From Alkalihalobacillus pseudalcaliphilus (GTDB lineage Bacteria > Bacillota > Bacilli > Bacillales > Bacillaceae_D), in contig LFJO01000005.1 of the NCBI GenBank assembly GCA_001038565.1, positions 133,271 to 197,270 of the forward strand: a DNA stretch of 64,000 nucleotides. Reading direction: 5' to 3'. Made by a program: the position numbers and the translations under genes. Within the stretch, counting starts at the first letter, position 1; each line of letters starts with the position of its first letter. The notes under the pieces were generated by a model that was not told where the DNA came from, did no database searches, and was given only the letters and a program-made list of their open reading frames with translations. Below are positions 26,268 to 33,459 of the stretch, one piece after another.

Positions 26268-26657
26268 ATGAGTACGAAGAAGATCATAGCACTCATCTTT
26301 GCGGTATCTGCATTTGCGGTTGTTGCGTTTATTATTTATAAAGTGATGTCAGGACAGACATTAGGTTTTGATGAAATTCTAGTTTCTTCGGTATTATTAA
26401 TGTCATTTTTCTCGGCGATAACATGGGGTAATGAAAAGGAAAAGGATGGAATTTTAGAAAACGAAGAGCTCGGGAAGAGGATTACGGAGCAAAGCTCAAA
26501 GATTAGTTATTTCGTTTTAGTCGTAGTACTTCTCATTTTTGTCTTTATAGATTATACAGTCAATGCGGAATATAATCTTTTTCTACTTGGTGCATTAGGC
26601 ATTGCGATGGTACTACTTCCGCTTGTTGAATTTATTGTTTCACGAAAATACCTATAA
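26268..26657 (+). CDS. DUF2178-like membrane protein of XRE module 2
   Basis: The 129-residue protein has four hydrophobic segments (about 5-24, 36-53, 78-98 and 103-123). The central cytoplasmic loop NEKEKDGILENEELGKRITE followed by QSSKISYF resembles the DUF2178 class that pairs with small XRE regulators. It starts after AAGGGGAGTGAGG, 21 bp behind the regulator. Function is unknown. The layout (two helices, charged loop, two helices) repeats that of the partners at 25408 and 59504. Confidence 0.75.
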   Translation: MSTKKIIALIFAVSAFAVVAFIIYKVMSGQTLGFDEILVSSVLLMSFFSAITWGNEKEKDGILENEELGKRITEQSSKISYFVLVVVLLIFVFIDYTVNAEYNLFLLGALGIAMVLLPLVEFIVSRKYL

Positions 26658-26732
26658 GTAGAATGCTAATTTGCTGTTTTTCAAAACCTATTAACAAAAT
26701 TTTTCGTAAATAAAAATAGGTAGAAAAATAGT

Positions 26733-26972
26733 TTGCGGTGGAAGTTATGCCAATACAAATTTTTAGTCATTGGAATTGGTTTGGTCATAGTCCTGTTTGG
26801 TTACTTTGTTTTTAGAGGGAAAGCTCCTGTGCTTCTTGATTATTTTCTAAAACAAGGAGTGTCCTATCAGGATGAAATCTCCTTAAAATTTTTTGGGGCA
26901 GTTATTATGATAGCGGGTATCGTTGTGGCATTATTACCGTTGCTGCTCGGTGTTGAGAATATGAATTTATAA
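26733..26972 (+). CDS. Small two-helix membrane protein, start uncertain
   Basis: The 79-residue frame has two hydrophobic segments (about 9-28 and 50-72). Only a TTG at 26733 opens it, and its ribosome binding site is weak. A better-placed ATG at 26747 (after GGTGGAAG) is in another frame and stops after 22 codons, so a small frameshift near the start (an A/T-rich run at 26756-26765) is possible. It ends just before a hairpin terminator and may be the third gene of XRE module 2, as in module 3. Confidence 0.5.
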   Translation: MRWKLCQYKFLVIGIGLVIVLFGYFVFRGKAPVLLDYFLKQGVSYQDEISLKFFGAVIMIAGIVVALLPLLLGVENMNL

Positions 26973-26994
26973 AATAAACATACATATCTTATCA

Positions 26995-27024
26995 GAGCTT
27001 TTCTATTAGGAAGGCTCTTTTTTG
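26995..27024 (+). terminator. Terminator of XRE module 2
   Basis: agagcttttct pairs with aggaaggctct (11 bp with G-U pairs), followed by six T. Confidence 0.75.
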
Positions 27025-27273
27025 TTGGGTGGATCCAGTTGTTGGTCCTCCTATTGCAGTAGGCAATGACTAAATTACATTTTAAATTGCACCGTCGTTA
27101 CCTTCTCCAATACGGACGGTTGATTATCAGCATCTAGTATCGTATGAGCTGCCTAGTATTTGGACATATATCAATAAAAAGTAAAGGTAGATAAAGTAAA
27201 AAAGCCTCACACGTTTCCCTATGTTATGATAATAGTTGGAAAATGATATTATTCGTATGGGGAAGTGATTTCA

Positions 27274-28074
27274 ATGATTAGGCACTTAAAATCAGATTGT
27301 GCAAACTGTTTTGGCTTATGCTGTGTGGCTTTGCCTTTTGCCAGGTCTGCTGATTTTCCTCTGGATAAAAACAGTGGAGAGCCGTGCCAAAACCTATCAT
27401 CTAGTCATCAATGTTTGGTACATAAAAGTTTAAAAGAAAAGGGTTTTAACGGCTGTGTTTCCTATGAATGTTTTGGAGCAGGGCAGCATGTATCACAAAC
27501 CTTATACAAGGGCGAAGATTGGCGTAGTCATGCTAATAAAAGTAAAGAGATGTTCGTCGTTTTCCCAATTGTTCAACAGCTTCATGAGATGTTGTGGTAT
27601 TTACAACAAGCGATACGCTTAAAGGAAACATCTATCATTCATGAAGAAATCAGAGAGATGATAATCGATTTGGAAGGAAACACAAACGAATCACCGCAGT
27701 ATTTAATGGACTTAGATATTCAGCAACAAAGAATGAACGTCAATGAATTGTTGCTTCAAACGAGTGAATCGTATCGTAAAAATAAAAGCAGTGGTCAAAA
27801 GCTGGTTCGTCATGATTATATTGGGGCTCATTTAAATGGACAAAACCTTCAAGGAGCTAATTTGCGTGGGAAATTATTGATTGCGGCTAATTTGAAGCAT
27901 ACGAATTTAAGCTTTGCTGATTTTATTGGGGCTGATTTGCGAGATGCAAACTTAAGTGCTGCGAATTTAACGGGGGCACTCTTTTTAACTCAGTCACAAA
28001 TTAATTCAGCTAAAGGTAATCACATGACGGTATTACCAGATTTTATTGAAAGGCCAAATCATTGGTTGACATGA
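27274..28074 (+). CDS. Cysteine-rich pentapeptide-repeat protein
   Basis: The 266-residue protein has two parts. The N-terminal ~85 residues carry a cysteine cluster (CANCFGLCC, then single Cys in GEPCQ, HQCLVH, NGCVSYEC) that probably binds zinc or an iron-sulfur cluster. The C-terminal 190-240 region is a run of AXLXX pentapeptides (LNGQNLQGANLRGKL, SFADFIGADLRDANLS). I start it at ATG 27274, behind GGGGAAGTG; a GTG nine bases earlier is possible. This two-part layout recurs among Bacillus hypothetical proteins. No function is established. Confidence 0.85.
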   Translation: MIRHLKSDCANCFGLCCVALPFARSADFPLDKNSGEPCQNLSSSHQCLVHKSLKEKGFNGCVSYECFGAGQHVSQTLYKGEDWRSHANKSKEMFVVFPIVQQLHEMLWYLQQAIRLKETSIIHEEIREMIIDLEGNTNESPQYLMDLDIQQQRMNVNELLLQTSESYRKNKSSGQKLVRHDYIGAHLNGQNLQGANLRGKLLIAANLKHTNLSFADFIGADLRDANLSAANLTGALFLTQSQINSAKGNHMTVLPDFIERPNHWLT

Positions 28075-28102
28075 TTACATAGAGCGAAAAGGGGAGTGGA
28101 AG

Positions 28103-28447
28103 ATGATGGAATGTTTATGCGAAAACAATGTTACAACGACGATCAAAGTGGAAGGGGATGTTGGAGCAGATCCGATTTGGTGTCAACATTGCGGTTGTAA
28201 CTTAGAGTTAGATGATTTTCCGGTTTCATCTGCATTAAAACAGCAGCTAGCTCATTGGGGGATGGAATACGGAGAATGGATTGACTGGCAAAAAGATGTG
28301 CTTTTACCAAACGGAATTCGGTTAGAGGAACAGCATAATCAAGCTGGCTTCAAACTAACAGAGAAGATAAAGAGTGAATTACAGGCTGATTTTCACGTTA
28401 TCTTTTCTCCATCATCCTCAGCTCGAATGTATGCCAATAAATGGTGA
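28103..28447 (+). CDS. Small Cys-containing hypothetical protein
   Basis: The 114-residue protein has two CXC/CXXC-like pairs in the first 40 residues (ECLCEN and WCQHCGC), suggesting a zinc knuckle. A mixed alpha/beta remainder ends FSPSSSARMYANKW. It is soluble, with no membrane segment. It starts at ATG 28103 (a second ATG follows at once) after GGGGAGTGGAAG and slightly overlaps the possible GTG/ATG starts of the next gene. The family is not recognised with confidence. Confidence 0.65.
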   Translation: MMECLCENNVTTTIKVEGDVGADPIWCQHCGCNLELDDFPVSSALKQQLAHWGMEYGEWIDWQKDVLLPNGIRLEEQHNQAGFKLTEKIKSELQADFHVIFSPSSSARMYANKW

Positions 28448-28458
28448 GTGATGACACG

Positions 28459-29016
28459 ATGAGAAAAACAACGATTGAAGCTTGGACAAGTGAATGGAGT
28501 CAACGTTATGAGAAGGAAGAGACGTTACTTAAAGGAATTTTAAAGGAAGATTTAATGGCCATCCACCATATTGGTAGTACATCGATCCCTACAATTGGTT
28601 ATGCAAAGCCTGTCATTGATATATTAGTCGTCGTCAAAGAAATAGATAGGGTTGATACATACGATGATGAGTTGATGAGGATAGGCTATATACCTAAAGG
28701 GGAAAATGGAATAAAAGGCAGAAGGTATTTTCCGAAAGGAGGGATTCATCGGACTCATCATCTTCATATCTATCAGTTAGGTAGTGTGCAAATCGAGCAT
28801 CAATTGGTTTTTAAAAAATATTTATTACATCATCATGAAGAAGCCAAAGCCTATGGAGAGCTAAAGCTCCAATTAAAGCAGCAATTCCCTCATGAGCATC
28901 AAAAATATCAAGATGGGAAACAGTCATTTGTTCATGAATTAAATGAACGGGCAAAGGCTTGGGGGTGTAGGACCGAAGAGGGTTTGAACAGCTATTACGT
29001 GAGGAAGCTGACGTGA
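28459..29016 (+). CDS. GrpB-family protein (nucleotidyltransferase fold)
   Basis: The 185-residue protein has the GrpB/UPF0157 hallmarks: HHIGSTSIP, AKPVIDILV and a later HLHIYQ. The GS...DxD-like arrangement is that of the nucleotidyltransferase superfamily. In some bacteria the domain is fused to dephospho-CoA kinase; alone its substrate is unclear. I start it at ATG 28459 because family members begin with a short stretch before the first strand; the frame is open from ATG 28441, which overlaps the previous gene. A T-box-regulated unit begins after it. Confidence 0.85.
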   Translation: MRKTTIEAWTSEWSQRYEKEETLLKGILKEDLMAIHHIGSTSIPTIGYAKPVIDILVVVKEIDRVDTYDDELMRIGYIPKGENGIKGRRYFPKGGIHRTHHLHIYQLGSVQIEHQLVFKKYLLHHHEEAKAYGELKLQLKQQFPHEHQKYQDGKQSFVHELNERAKAWGCRTEEGLNSYYVRKLT

Positions 29017-29115
29017 TACTTTATTAGAGGCTTATGAGCAATCACTAGAACCATAAAGAGGTTGTTATTTTGGCTAAGTATTTGTTCTTAGAGAATTTGT
29101 ATTTTGAGAATTGGC

Positions 29116-29143
29116 TTGACTTATTTTAGCTTTACGTTAAAAT
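29116..29143 (+). promoter_or_regulatory. Sigma-A promoter of the T-box transcript
   Basis: TTGACT (29116-29121) and TAAAAT (29138-29143), 16 bp apart, precede the T-box leader. Confidence 0.65.
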
Positions 29144-29149
29144 ATTTAA

Positions 29150-29400
29150 AAATATAGAAAACACTGTGAATAAGAGTAGTAGGGTAGAGGCTGTTGCATG
29201 AGAGAGCTGTCGGTTGCTGGAAGATGGCCAACACCTCGCCTGAAGTCGCTTAGAAGTGGTTAGCCTGAACCGAAGTAGGGCTAAACGGATCGAATTCGTT
29301 AACAACGATTAAGTGGATTTTTTTATGTATGAAAAATCAATCAGAGTGGTACCACGTTAGGTTATGCCTGTCGTCTCTATGAGACGATGGGCTTTTTTGT
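29150..29400 (+). promoter_or_regulatory. T-box riboswitch leader, probable valine (GUC) specifier
   Basis: Stem I is recognisable. TAAG (29171-29174) pairs with CTTA (29249-29252). Between them AGTAGTA (29175-29181) faces GAAGTCG (29242-29248), the AGUA/GAA loop-E pattern of the specifier loop. GUC at 29245-29247 directly follows GAA and precedes a purine, pointing to valine. AGAGAGC and the distal loop follow. The T-box itself is AGAGTGGTACCACG (29343-29356), close to AGGGTGGNACCGCG. The terminator stem 29366-29392 with a T-run completes the switch. Uncharged tRNA would allow read-through into the acetyltransferase gene. Confidence 0.85.
29366..29398 (+). terminator. T-box leader terminator
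   Basis: GTCGTCTC and GAGACGAT form the core of the stem, extended by GCC/GGC, loop tat, then six T. It is mutually exclusive with an antiterminator formed by the T-box sequence. Confidence 0.85.
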
Positions 29401-29441
29401 ACCTTTATGTTTCACACCAGATATGTGGAAGGAGAATAATT

Positions 29442-30011
29442 ATGAACTATGATCAAGACAAAAGAATCATTACAACGGAGCGCCTATGTTTGCGTTTATT
29501 TGAGGTAAGTGATGCGAAAGACGTTCAAGTATTGTGTAATAATTATCAAATCTATAAAAGTACTTTGTATTTGCCTTACCCGTATGTATTAGAAGACGCA
29601 TTAGTATGGATGGAAAATCATAAACGTAATTTTGAGGAAGAGCGTTCCTATGAATTAGCTATAACCGATAAAGGTGATGGGACATTGTATGGAGCTATCT
29701 CCTTATCGAATCACTCCACATTTAAACATGGTGAGTTAGCTTATTGGATTGGCGAAGAATACTGGGGAAAGGGTTACGGTACTGAGGCGGCACAAGCAAT
29801 GATTGACTTTGGGTTTAGAGTAAAGAAGCTGCATAAGATTTTTGCCCGCTTTTTTTCGTCCAACCCTGCTTCAGGAAGAATTATGGAAAAGGTTGGAATG
29901 ACTCAAGAAGGCATACTGAAAGAGCATGTCATAAAAGAAGGTCGTTATGAAGATCTTGTTCATTATGGAATCGTGTATTCCAAAAAAAGGTTGCGGGCTG
30001 AAAAAGCGTGA
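29442..30011 (+). CDS. GNAT acetyltransferase, RimJ/RimL type, under T-box control
   Basis: The 189-residue enzyme has the RimJ/RimL-like GNAT fold: RLCLRLFEVSDA, an acceptor region, motif A with the acetyl-CoA loop YWGKGYGTEAAQAMI, and FFSSNPASGRIMEKVGM, then EGRYEDLVHYGIV. It acetylates an unknown amine, possibly a protein N-terminus, drug or amino acid. ATG 29442 is chosen because GGAAGGAG precedes it and the earlier open frame lies in the T-box terminator. The last codons (RLRAEKA) run into a partial unit of the downstream 51-bp repeat array. Confidence 0.88.
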   Translation: MNYDQDKRIITTERLCLRLFEVSDAKDVQVLCNNYQIYKSTLYLPYPYVLEDALVWMENHKRNFEEERSYELAITDKGDGTLYGAISLSNHSTFKHGELAYWIGEEYWGKGYGTEAAQAMIDFGFRVKKLHKIFARFFSSNPASGRIMEKVGMTQEGILKEHVIKEGRYEDLVHYGIVYSKKRLRAEKA

Positions 30012-30390
30012 GCAAGCCCGAGCAAAAGCTGAATCTCGGGGTTGCGAGCGAAAAAAGTAGGAGAAACCCCGAGCAAAAGCGGAATCTCGGGGTTGCGGGC
30101 GAAAAAAGTAGTAGAAAGCCCGAGCAAACGTGGAATCTCGGGGTTGCGGGCGAAAAAAGTAGGAGAAAGCCCGAGCAAACGTGGAATCTCGGGGTTGCGA
30201 GCGAAAAAAGTAGTAGAAAGCCCGAGTAAACGTGGAATCTCGGGGTTGCGAGCGAAAAAAGTAGAAGAAAGCCCGAGCAAAAGCGGAATCGCGGGGTTAC
30301 GAGCGGAAAAAGCAGGAGAAAGCCCGAGCAAACGAGGAATCTCGGGGTTACGAGCGAAAAAAGTAGGAGAAAGCCTGAGCAAACGGCGAT
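29988..30390 (+). repeat. Tandem array, family C, seven 51-bp units
   Basis: gaatctcgg or gaatcgcgg begins at 30031, 30082, 30133, 30184, 30235, 30286 and 30337, an exact 51-bp period, with a partial unit inside the end of the acetyltransferase gene. CTCGGGGTT and AAGCCCGAG (or AACCCCGAG) can pair around gcgagcgaaaaaagtagga. Because 51 is a multiple of three, long open frames arise on both strands and in several frames; none looks like a real protein. Confidence 0.85.
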
Positions 30391-30475
30391 TAACGCTGCG
30401 GTTCGCTACAATACTCATTTCTATTTTTCTTTGTATCTTCTTAACGATTCAAAAAAAGCGATTAAGAATTTACGG

Positions 30476-31105
30476 TCAATAGTCAGTGGTATGCCAAAAG
30501 CCATCTATTACCTTAGCTAATTCGTGTGGATGATCTTGGTTGATTTCGTGACCTGCGTCTTTAACCATTATAGCTTGAGCTTGTTGAATAGTTTGGCTTA
30601 AGTGTTTAAACGCAGGTTTATTAGCCAAATCTTTTTCTCCGCAAACAATTAAAGTGGGGCAAGTAATTTTTTCTAGTTGTTGCGTGAAATCTAGCTCCTT
30701 TAATGAGTTAGTTAATGAGATAAACGATTTTTTATTGATACCAAGCTTGCTAAATGTTTGGTTTGGCATAAATTGAAAGACAAAATTTTGCATGGATAAA
30801 ATCAGCTTAGGCATTTTATATTGAGCCCCTATTAAAATGAGTGATTGTACCTTCTCAGGTCGTTCAATTGTATAATGAAGGGATAATATCGCACCGAGTG
30901 AAAGACCGCATAGATGGATACGCCCTTCTTTTTTATCTAAATCTTCTTTAAATTTCTCGTATAGATTCTCATAAGATGGATCTGTTTCTCCAAGTAGTTG
31001 AAAAAGATCAGGACAATATGTATGGGTTGGTAACTGTGATGCTTCGATGACGGTTTGCCAGCTTGAAGGATTCTGACCAAGTCCATGAATAAGAATATAA
31101 CTCAT
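30476..31105 (-). CDS. Alpha/beta-hydrolase
   Basis: The 209-residue enzyme has the oxyanion region LIHGLGQNPSSW, the nucleophile elbow LCGLSLGA (Ser in GLSLG), the acid in VCGEKDLANK and the catalytic His in DAGHEINQDHP. It is slightly shorter than typical members. The substrate is unknown. I start it at ATG 31105 behind GGAG; a GTG nine bases upstream is also open. It is convergent with the T-box acetyltransferase gene across the 51-bp repeat array. Confidence 0.88.
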   Translation of the reverse strand: MSYILIHGLGQNPSSWQTVIEASQLPTHTYCPDLFQLLGETDPSYENLYEKFKEDLDKKEGRIHLCGLSLGAILSLHYTIERPEKVQSLILIGAQYKMPKLILSMQNFVFQFMPNQTFSKLGINKKSFISLTNSLKELDFTQQLEKITCPTLIVCGEKDLANKPAFKHLSQTIQQAQAIMVKDAGHEINQDHPHELAKVIDGFWHTTDY

Positions 31106-31234
31106 ATGACACACTCCATAACGATAAGTTTTTGATACATTCTATCATTATAATAGAAATGGTATCGGGAATTAAGAGTTTTGTTGCGGATGAACAGTTT
31201 TATTTCAAAATAAAAAAGAAGGAGTCAAGCGCTA

Positions 31235-31771
31235 ATGTTAAAAACGGATAATCTATTAATTAGACCATTTGACTTAGTAGAAGTGGAAGTGCTATTTCAT
31301 TTTCAGGTGAAGAATAGGGACTTTTTTGAGAAATTTGCGATTACTAGACCAGAGCGATTTTATACGATTGACTATCAGAAGGAATTACTTGAAAGATGGC
31401 AGAACAATTGGCAGGAAGATACAGTCTATCAATTCGGTATCTTTTTACAAGAACAATTAATAGGACTCATCCAGCTTTTTCAAGTTGTTCGTGGACCGCT
31501 TCAAAGTGCTTATATCGGTTACTTTATTGATCGAAATCTTAACGGGAAAGGATATGGCACGGAGTCAGTTAAAGCGGTCGTGGACTATGCATTTACTCAA
31601 CTTTCACTACATAGAATCGAAGCAGGTGTCATGCCACATAATATGGGGTCTTTAAAAGTGTTACAAAAAGCTGGTTTTGAGATAGAAGGATTATCTCGCA
31701 AAAATGTAAAAATAAATGGCAAGTGGGAAGACCATCATTTATTAGCCATTATTAATCCAAAAGACCTTTAA
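31235..31771 (+). CDS. GNAT acetyltransferase, RimJ/RimL type
   Basis: The 178-residue GNAT protein has the N-terminal LLIRPFDLVEVE, motif A GYFIDRNLNGKGYGTESVKA (acetyl-CoA loop) and the B region VMPHNMGSLKVLQKAGFEIEG, ending with GKWEDHHLLAII. It is most like ribosomal-protein alanine N-acetyltransferases, but the many paralogues in Bacillus modify varied amines. The start ATG follows AAGAAGGAG. It is preceded by a divergent hydrolase gene and followed by an isochorismatase pseudogene. Confidence 0.9.
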   Translation: MLKTDNLLIRPFDLVEVEVLFHFQVKNRDFFEKFAITRPERFYTIDYQKELLERWQNNWQEDTVYQFGIFLQEQLIGLIQLFQVVRGPLQSAYIGYFIDRNLNGKGYGTESVKAVVDYAFTQLSLHRIEAGVMPHNMGSLKVLQKAGFEIEGLSRKNVKINGKWEDHHLLAIINPKDL

Positions 31772-31861
31772 ATGATGATGATTTGAGCATAGGAGAAATG
31801 AAAATGCTGATTGGATATGTCTGAATTATGCTACAATTAATACGTAGTTAGGAGGGGTGAA

Positions 31862-32221
31862 TTGAAAACAGCATTGCTTATTATTGATGTTCAAAATGCG
31901 ATGTTTGCAGAAAGGAAAGAAGTATACGAGGGAAATATATTTCTGAAAAATATAAACCTTTTAATCTCAAAGGCTAGGGATGTTCAAGTGCCGATCTATT
32001 AGATTCAACATCAAGCGGTACCTGGGAAGGCTTTGGCTTATCAAACAGAAGGGTGGGAAATTCATCCACATGTATGTCCCCGCCAAAAAGACATCGTTAT
32101 TTCAAAAAAATCACATGATGCATTTTTTCAAACAACACTGCAAGAACAATTAAACGATAAAGGTAATTTCTATTATTTCATTGGTTTAAGTCTAGTATCT
32201 GGATTGGTGCTTATTATTTAA
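31862..32221 (+). pseudogene. Isochorismatase-family cysteine hydrolase, broken
   Basis: TTG 31862 behind AGGAGGGG opens a frame beginning LKTALLIIDVQNAMF, the family N-terminus with the catalytic Asp. An in-frame TAG at 32000-32002 interrupts the strand expected to read VPIYxxQH. The frame continues in register (TEGWEIHPHVCPR, then VISKKSHDAFFQTTL), then loses the family ending: the catalytic-Cys region (usually TxxC) is replaced by GLSLVSGLVLII and a stop. Intact members are about 170-190 residues. The gene is therefore both nonsense-mutated and truncated. Confidence 0.85.
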
Positions 32222-32292
32222 GTCATGGAATAGGTGAGTTCATCTGGCTTGTAAACAATTAAATACATATATAGAAGGTAAGGAGGGTACAA

Positions 32293-32868
32293 ATGATTAC
32301 AACAGTTTTTATGGTGCGTCATGCCGAATCTCCTTTTAAAAAAGGGGAGGAACGGACGAGAGGCTTGTCACAAAAAGGGTTTGATGATGTAGAGACAGTA
32401 ACGAATTTGTTAATAGATAAAGAGATAGCGGCTGTTGTTTCAAGTCCATATACGAGAGCGATTCAGTCGGTAGAGAGCATTGCTAAGCAGAGGGGGCTCG
32501 AGATTCAAACGTATGAGGGATTGAAGGAGAGATCCATTAAAGCATGGGACTATCAATTACCCAAAGCTGAATTATTAGTAGCTATTCAACAATCACTGGA
32601 AGATAAGGATTATTGTTTACGTGGTGGCGAGACCATTAAAGAAGCACAAGAGCGTTCGCTTCCTATTGTGAAAGAGCTTTTGAAGAAATATAAGGGCGAA
32701 GCGATTGTGATTGGAACACATGGAAGTATTATGACTAGTATATTAAACGGTTTTGATGAGCAATTTGGTTTTGCTTTTTGGCAAAGCACAACAAAGCCAG
32801 ATATTTATAAGCTGCAATTTAAAGACGAACAATTGCTTCAAGTAGAAAGGCTATGGCAGGGAGATTAA
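32293..32868 (+). CDS. Histidine phosphatase (phosphoglycerate-mutase-like)
   Basis: The 191-residue protein has the RHG-type motif in the variant form MVRHAES at residues 7-13 (phospho-acceptor His) and the second conserved His in VIGTHGSIM. SSPYTRAIQS and LRGGETIKEAQER are the other family landmarks. It dephosphorylates small phosphate esters or acts on nucleotides or sugar phosphates. It starts after AAGGAGGG. It sits next to NUDIX genes, suggesting a role in metabolite clean-up, but this is inference. Confidence 0.9.
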   Translation: MITTVFMVRHAESPFKKGEERTRGLSQKGFDDVETVTNLLIDKEIAAVVSSPYTRAIQSVESIAKQRGLEIQTYEGLKERSIKAWDYQLPKAELLVAIQQSLEDKDYCLRGGETIKEAQERSLPIVKELLKKYKGEAIVIGTHGSIMTSILNGFDEQFGFAFWQSTTKPDIYKLQFKDEQLLQVERLWQGD

Positions 32869-32891
32869 TAAGATGAAAGGTCTGATAACCG

Positions 32892-33389
32892 ATGCAATTG
32901 AGGCAATTAGCGGTGGCTTTTATATTCAATAAGAAAAATGAGCTGCTGTTTCTACAGAAAAAAACAACCAGCCCTTTTCTACCTGGCATGCTTGTTCCAA
33001 TTGGTGGACACCTTGAAGAAGGTGAAATAAGTGATCCTTATCGAGCTTGTTTACGAGAGTTAGAGGAGGAAACAGGCTTAACTGATGAGCATATACAGGG
33101 GCTTTCACTGAAATATATGGTGTTTAGGAATAAAAGTAATCGTGAAATTAGGACACAATATGTGTTCTTTGGTGTGTTAATGCATGACCAGCCATTAGTA
33201 GAAAGCGAAGAAGGCTCATTATCCTGGATTCCGATTAAGCAAATTGAGAGTAAATCTGTCTCAGCAACTACGCTTGAAATTATCAGGCATGCTTCCACAC
33301 ACCAAGATGATCATGTTTGGGTTGGAACGATGAGATCAATTAAAAGGAAACCAGCCATTACTTGGGCGCTGCTTGAGGATTGGGAATGA
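32892..33389 (+). CDS. NUDIX hydrolase with an expanded NUDIX box
   Basis: The 165-residue pyrophosphohydrolase begins with AVAFIFNKKNELLFLQKKT. The NUDIX box region reads GGHLEEGE, then ISDPYRACLRELEEETGL: the catalytic REXXEEXG is intact, but two extra residues separate it from the GX5E part (nine in place of seven). This occurs in some subfamilies. The substrate, probably a nucleoside diphosphate derivative, is unknown. The start ATG 32892 has a weak ribosome binding site (AAAGG 15 bases upstream). It is 24 bp from the phosphatase gene and likely co-transcribed. Confidence 0.85.
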   Translation: MQLRQLAVAFIFNKKNELLFLQKKTTSPFLPGMLVPIGGHLEEGEISDPYRACLRELEEETGLTDEHIQGLSLKYMVFRNKSNREIRTQYVFFGVLMHDQPLVESEEGSLSWIPIKQIESKSVSATTLEIIRHASTHQDDHVWVGTMRSIKRKPAITWALLEDWE

Positions 33390-33459
33390 GAGCCACGTAT
33401 GTGAAACAGAATTATAATAAAAAAAGGTAGAGGTGCTTAAACATACAAGGAGGACTAAG

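Noticed and set aside
29364..29441. N-terminal extension of the T-box-controlled acetyltransferase
   Set aside because: These codons lie in the T-box terminator and leader; the ribosome binding site and family alignment place the start at 29442.
30042..30482. A 146-codon frame of 17-residue repeats, and further long frames over the same array (30008-30229 on +, 29963-30418 on -)
   Set aside because: Open frames exist on both strands and in several phases only because the DNA unit is 51 bp. No ribosome binding site, no preferred frame.
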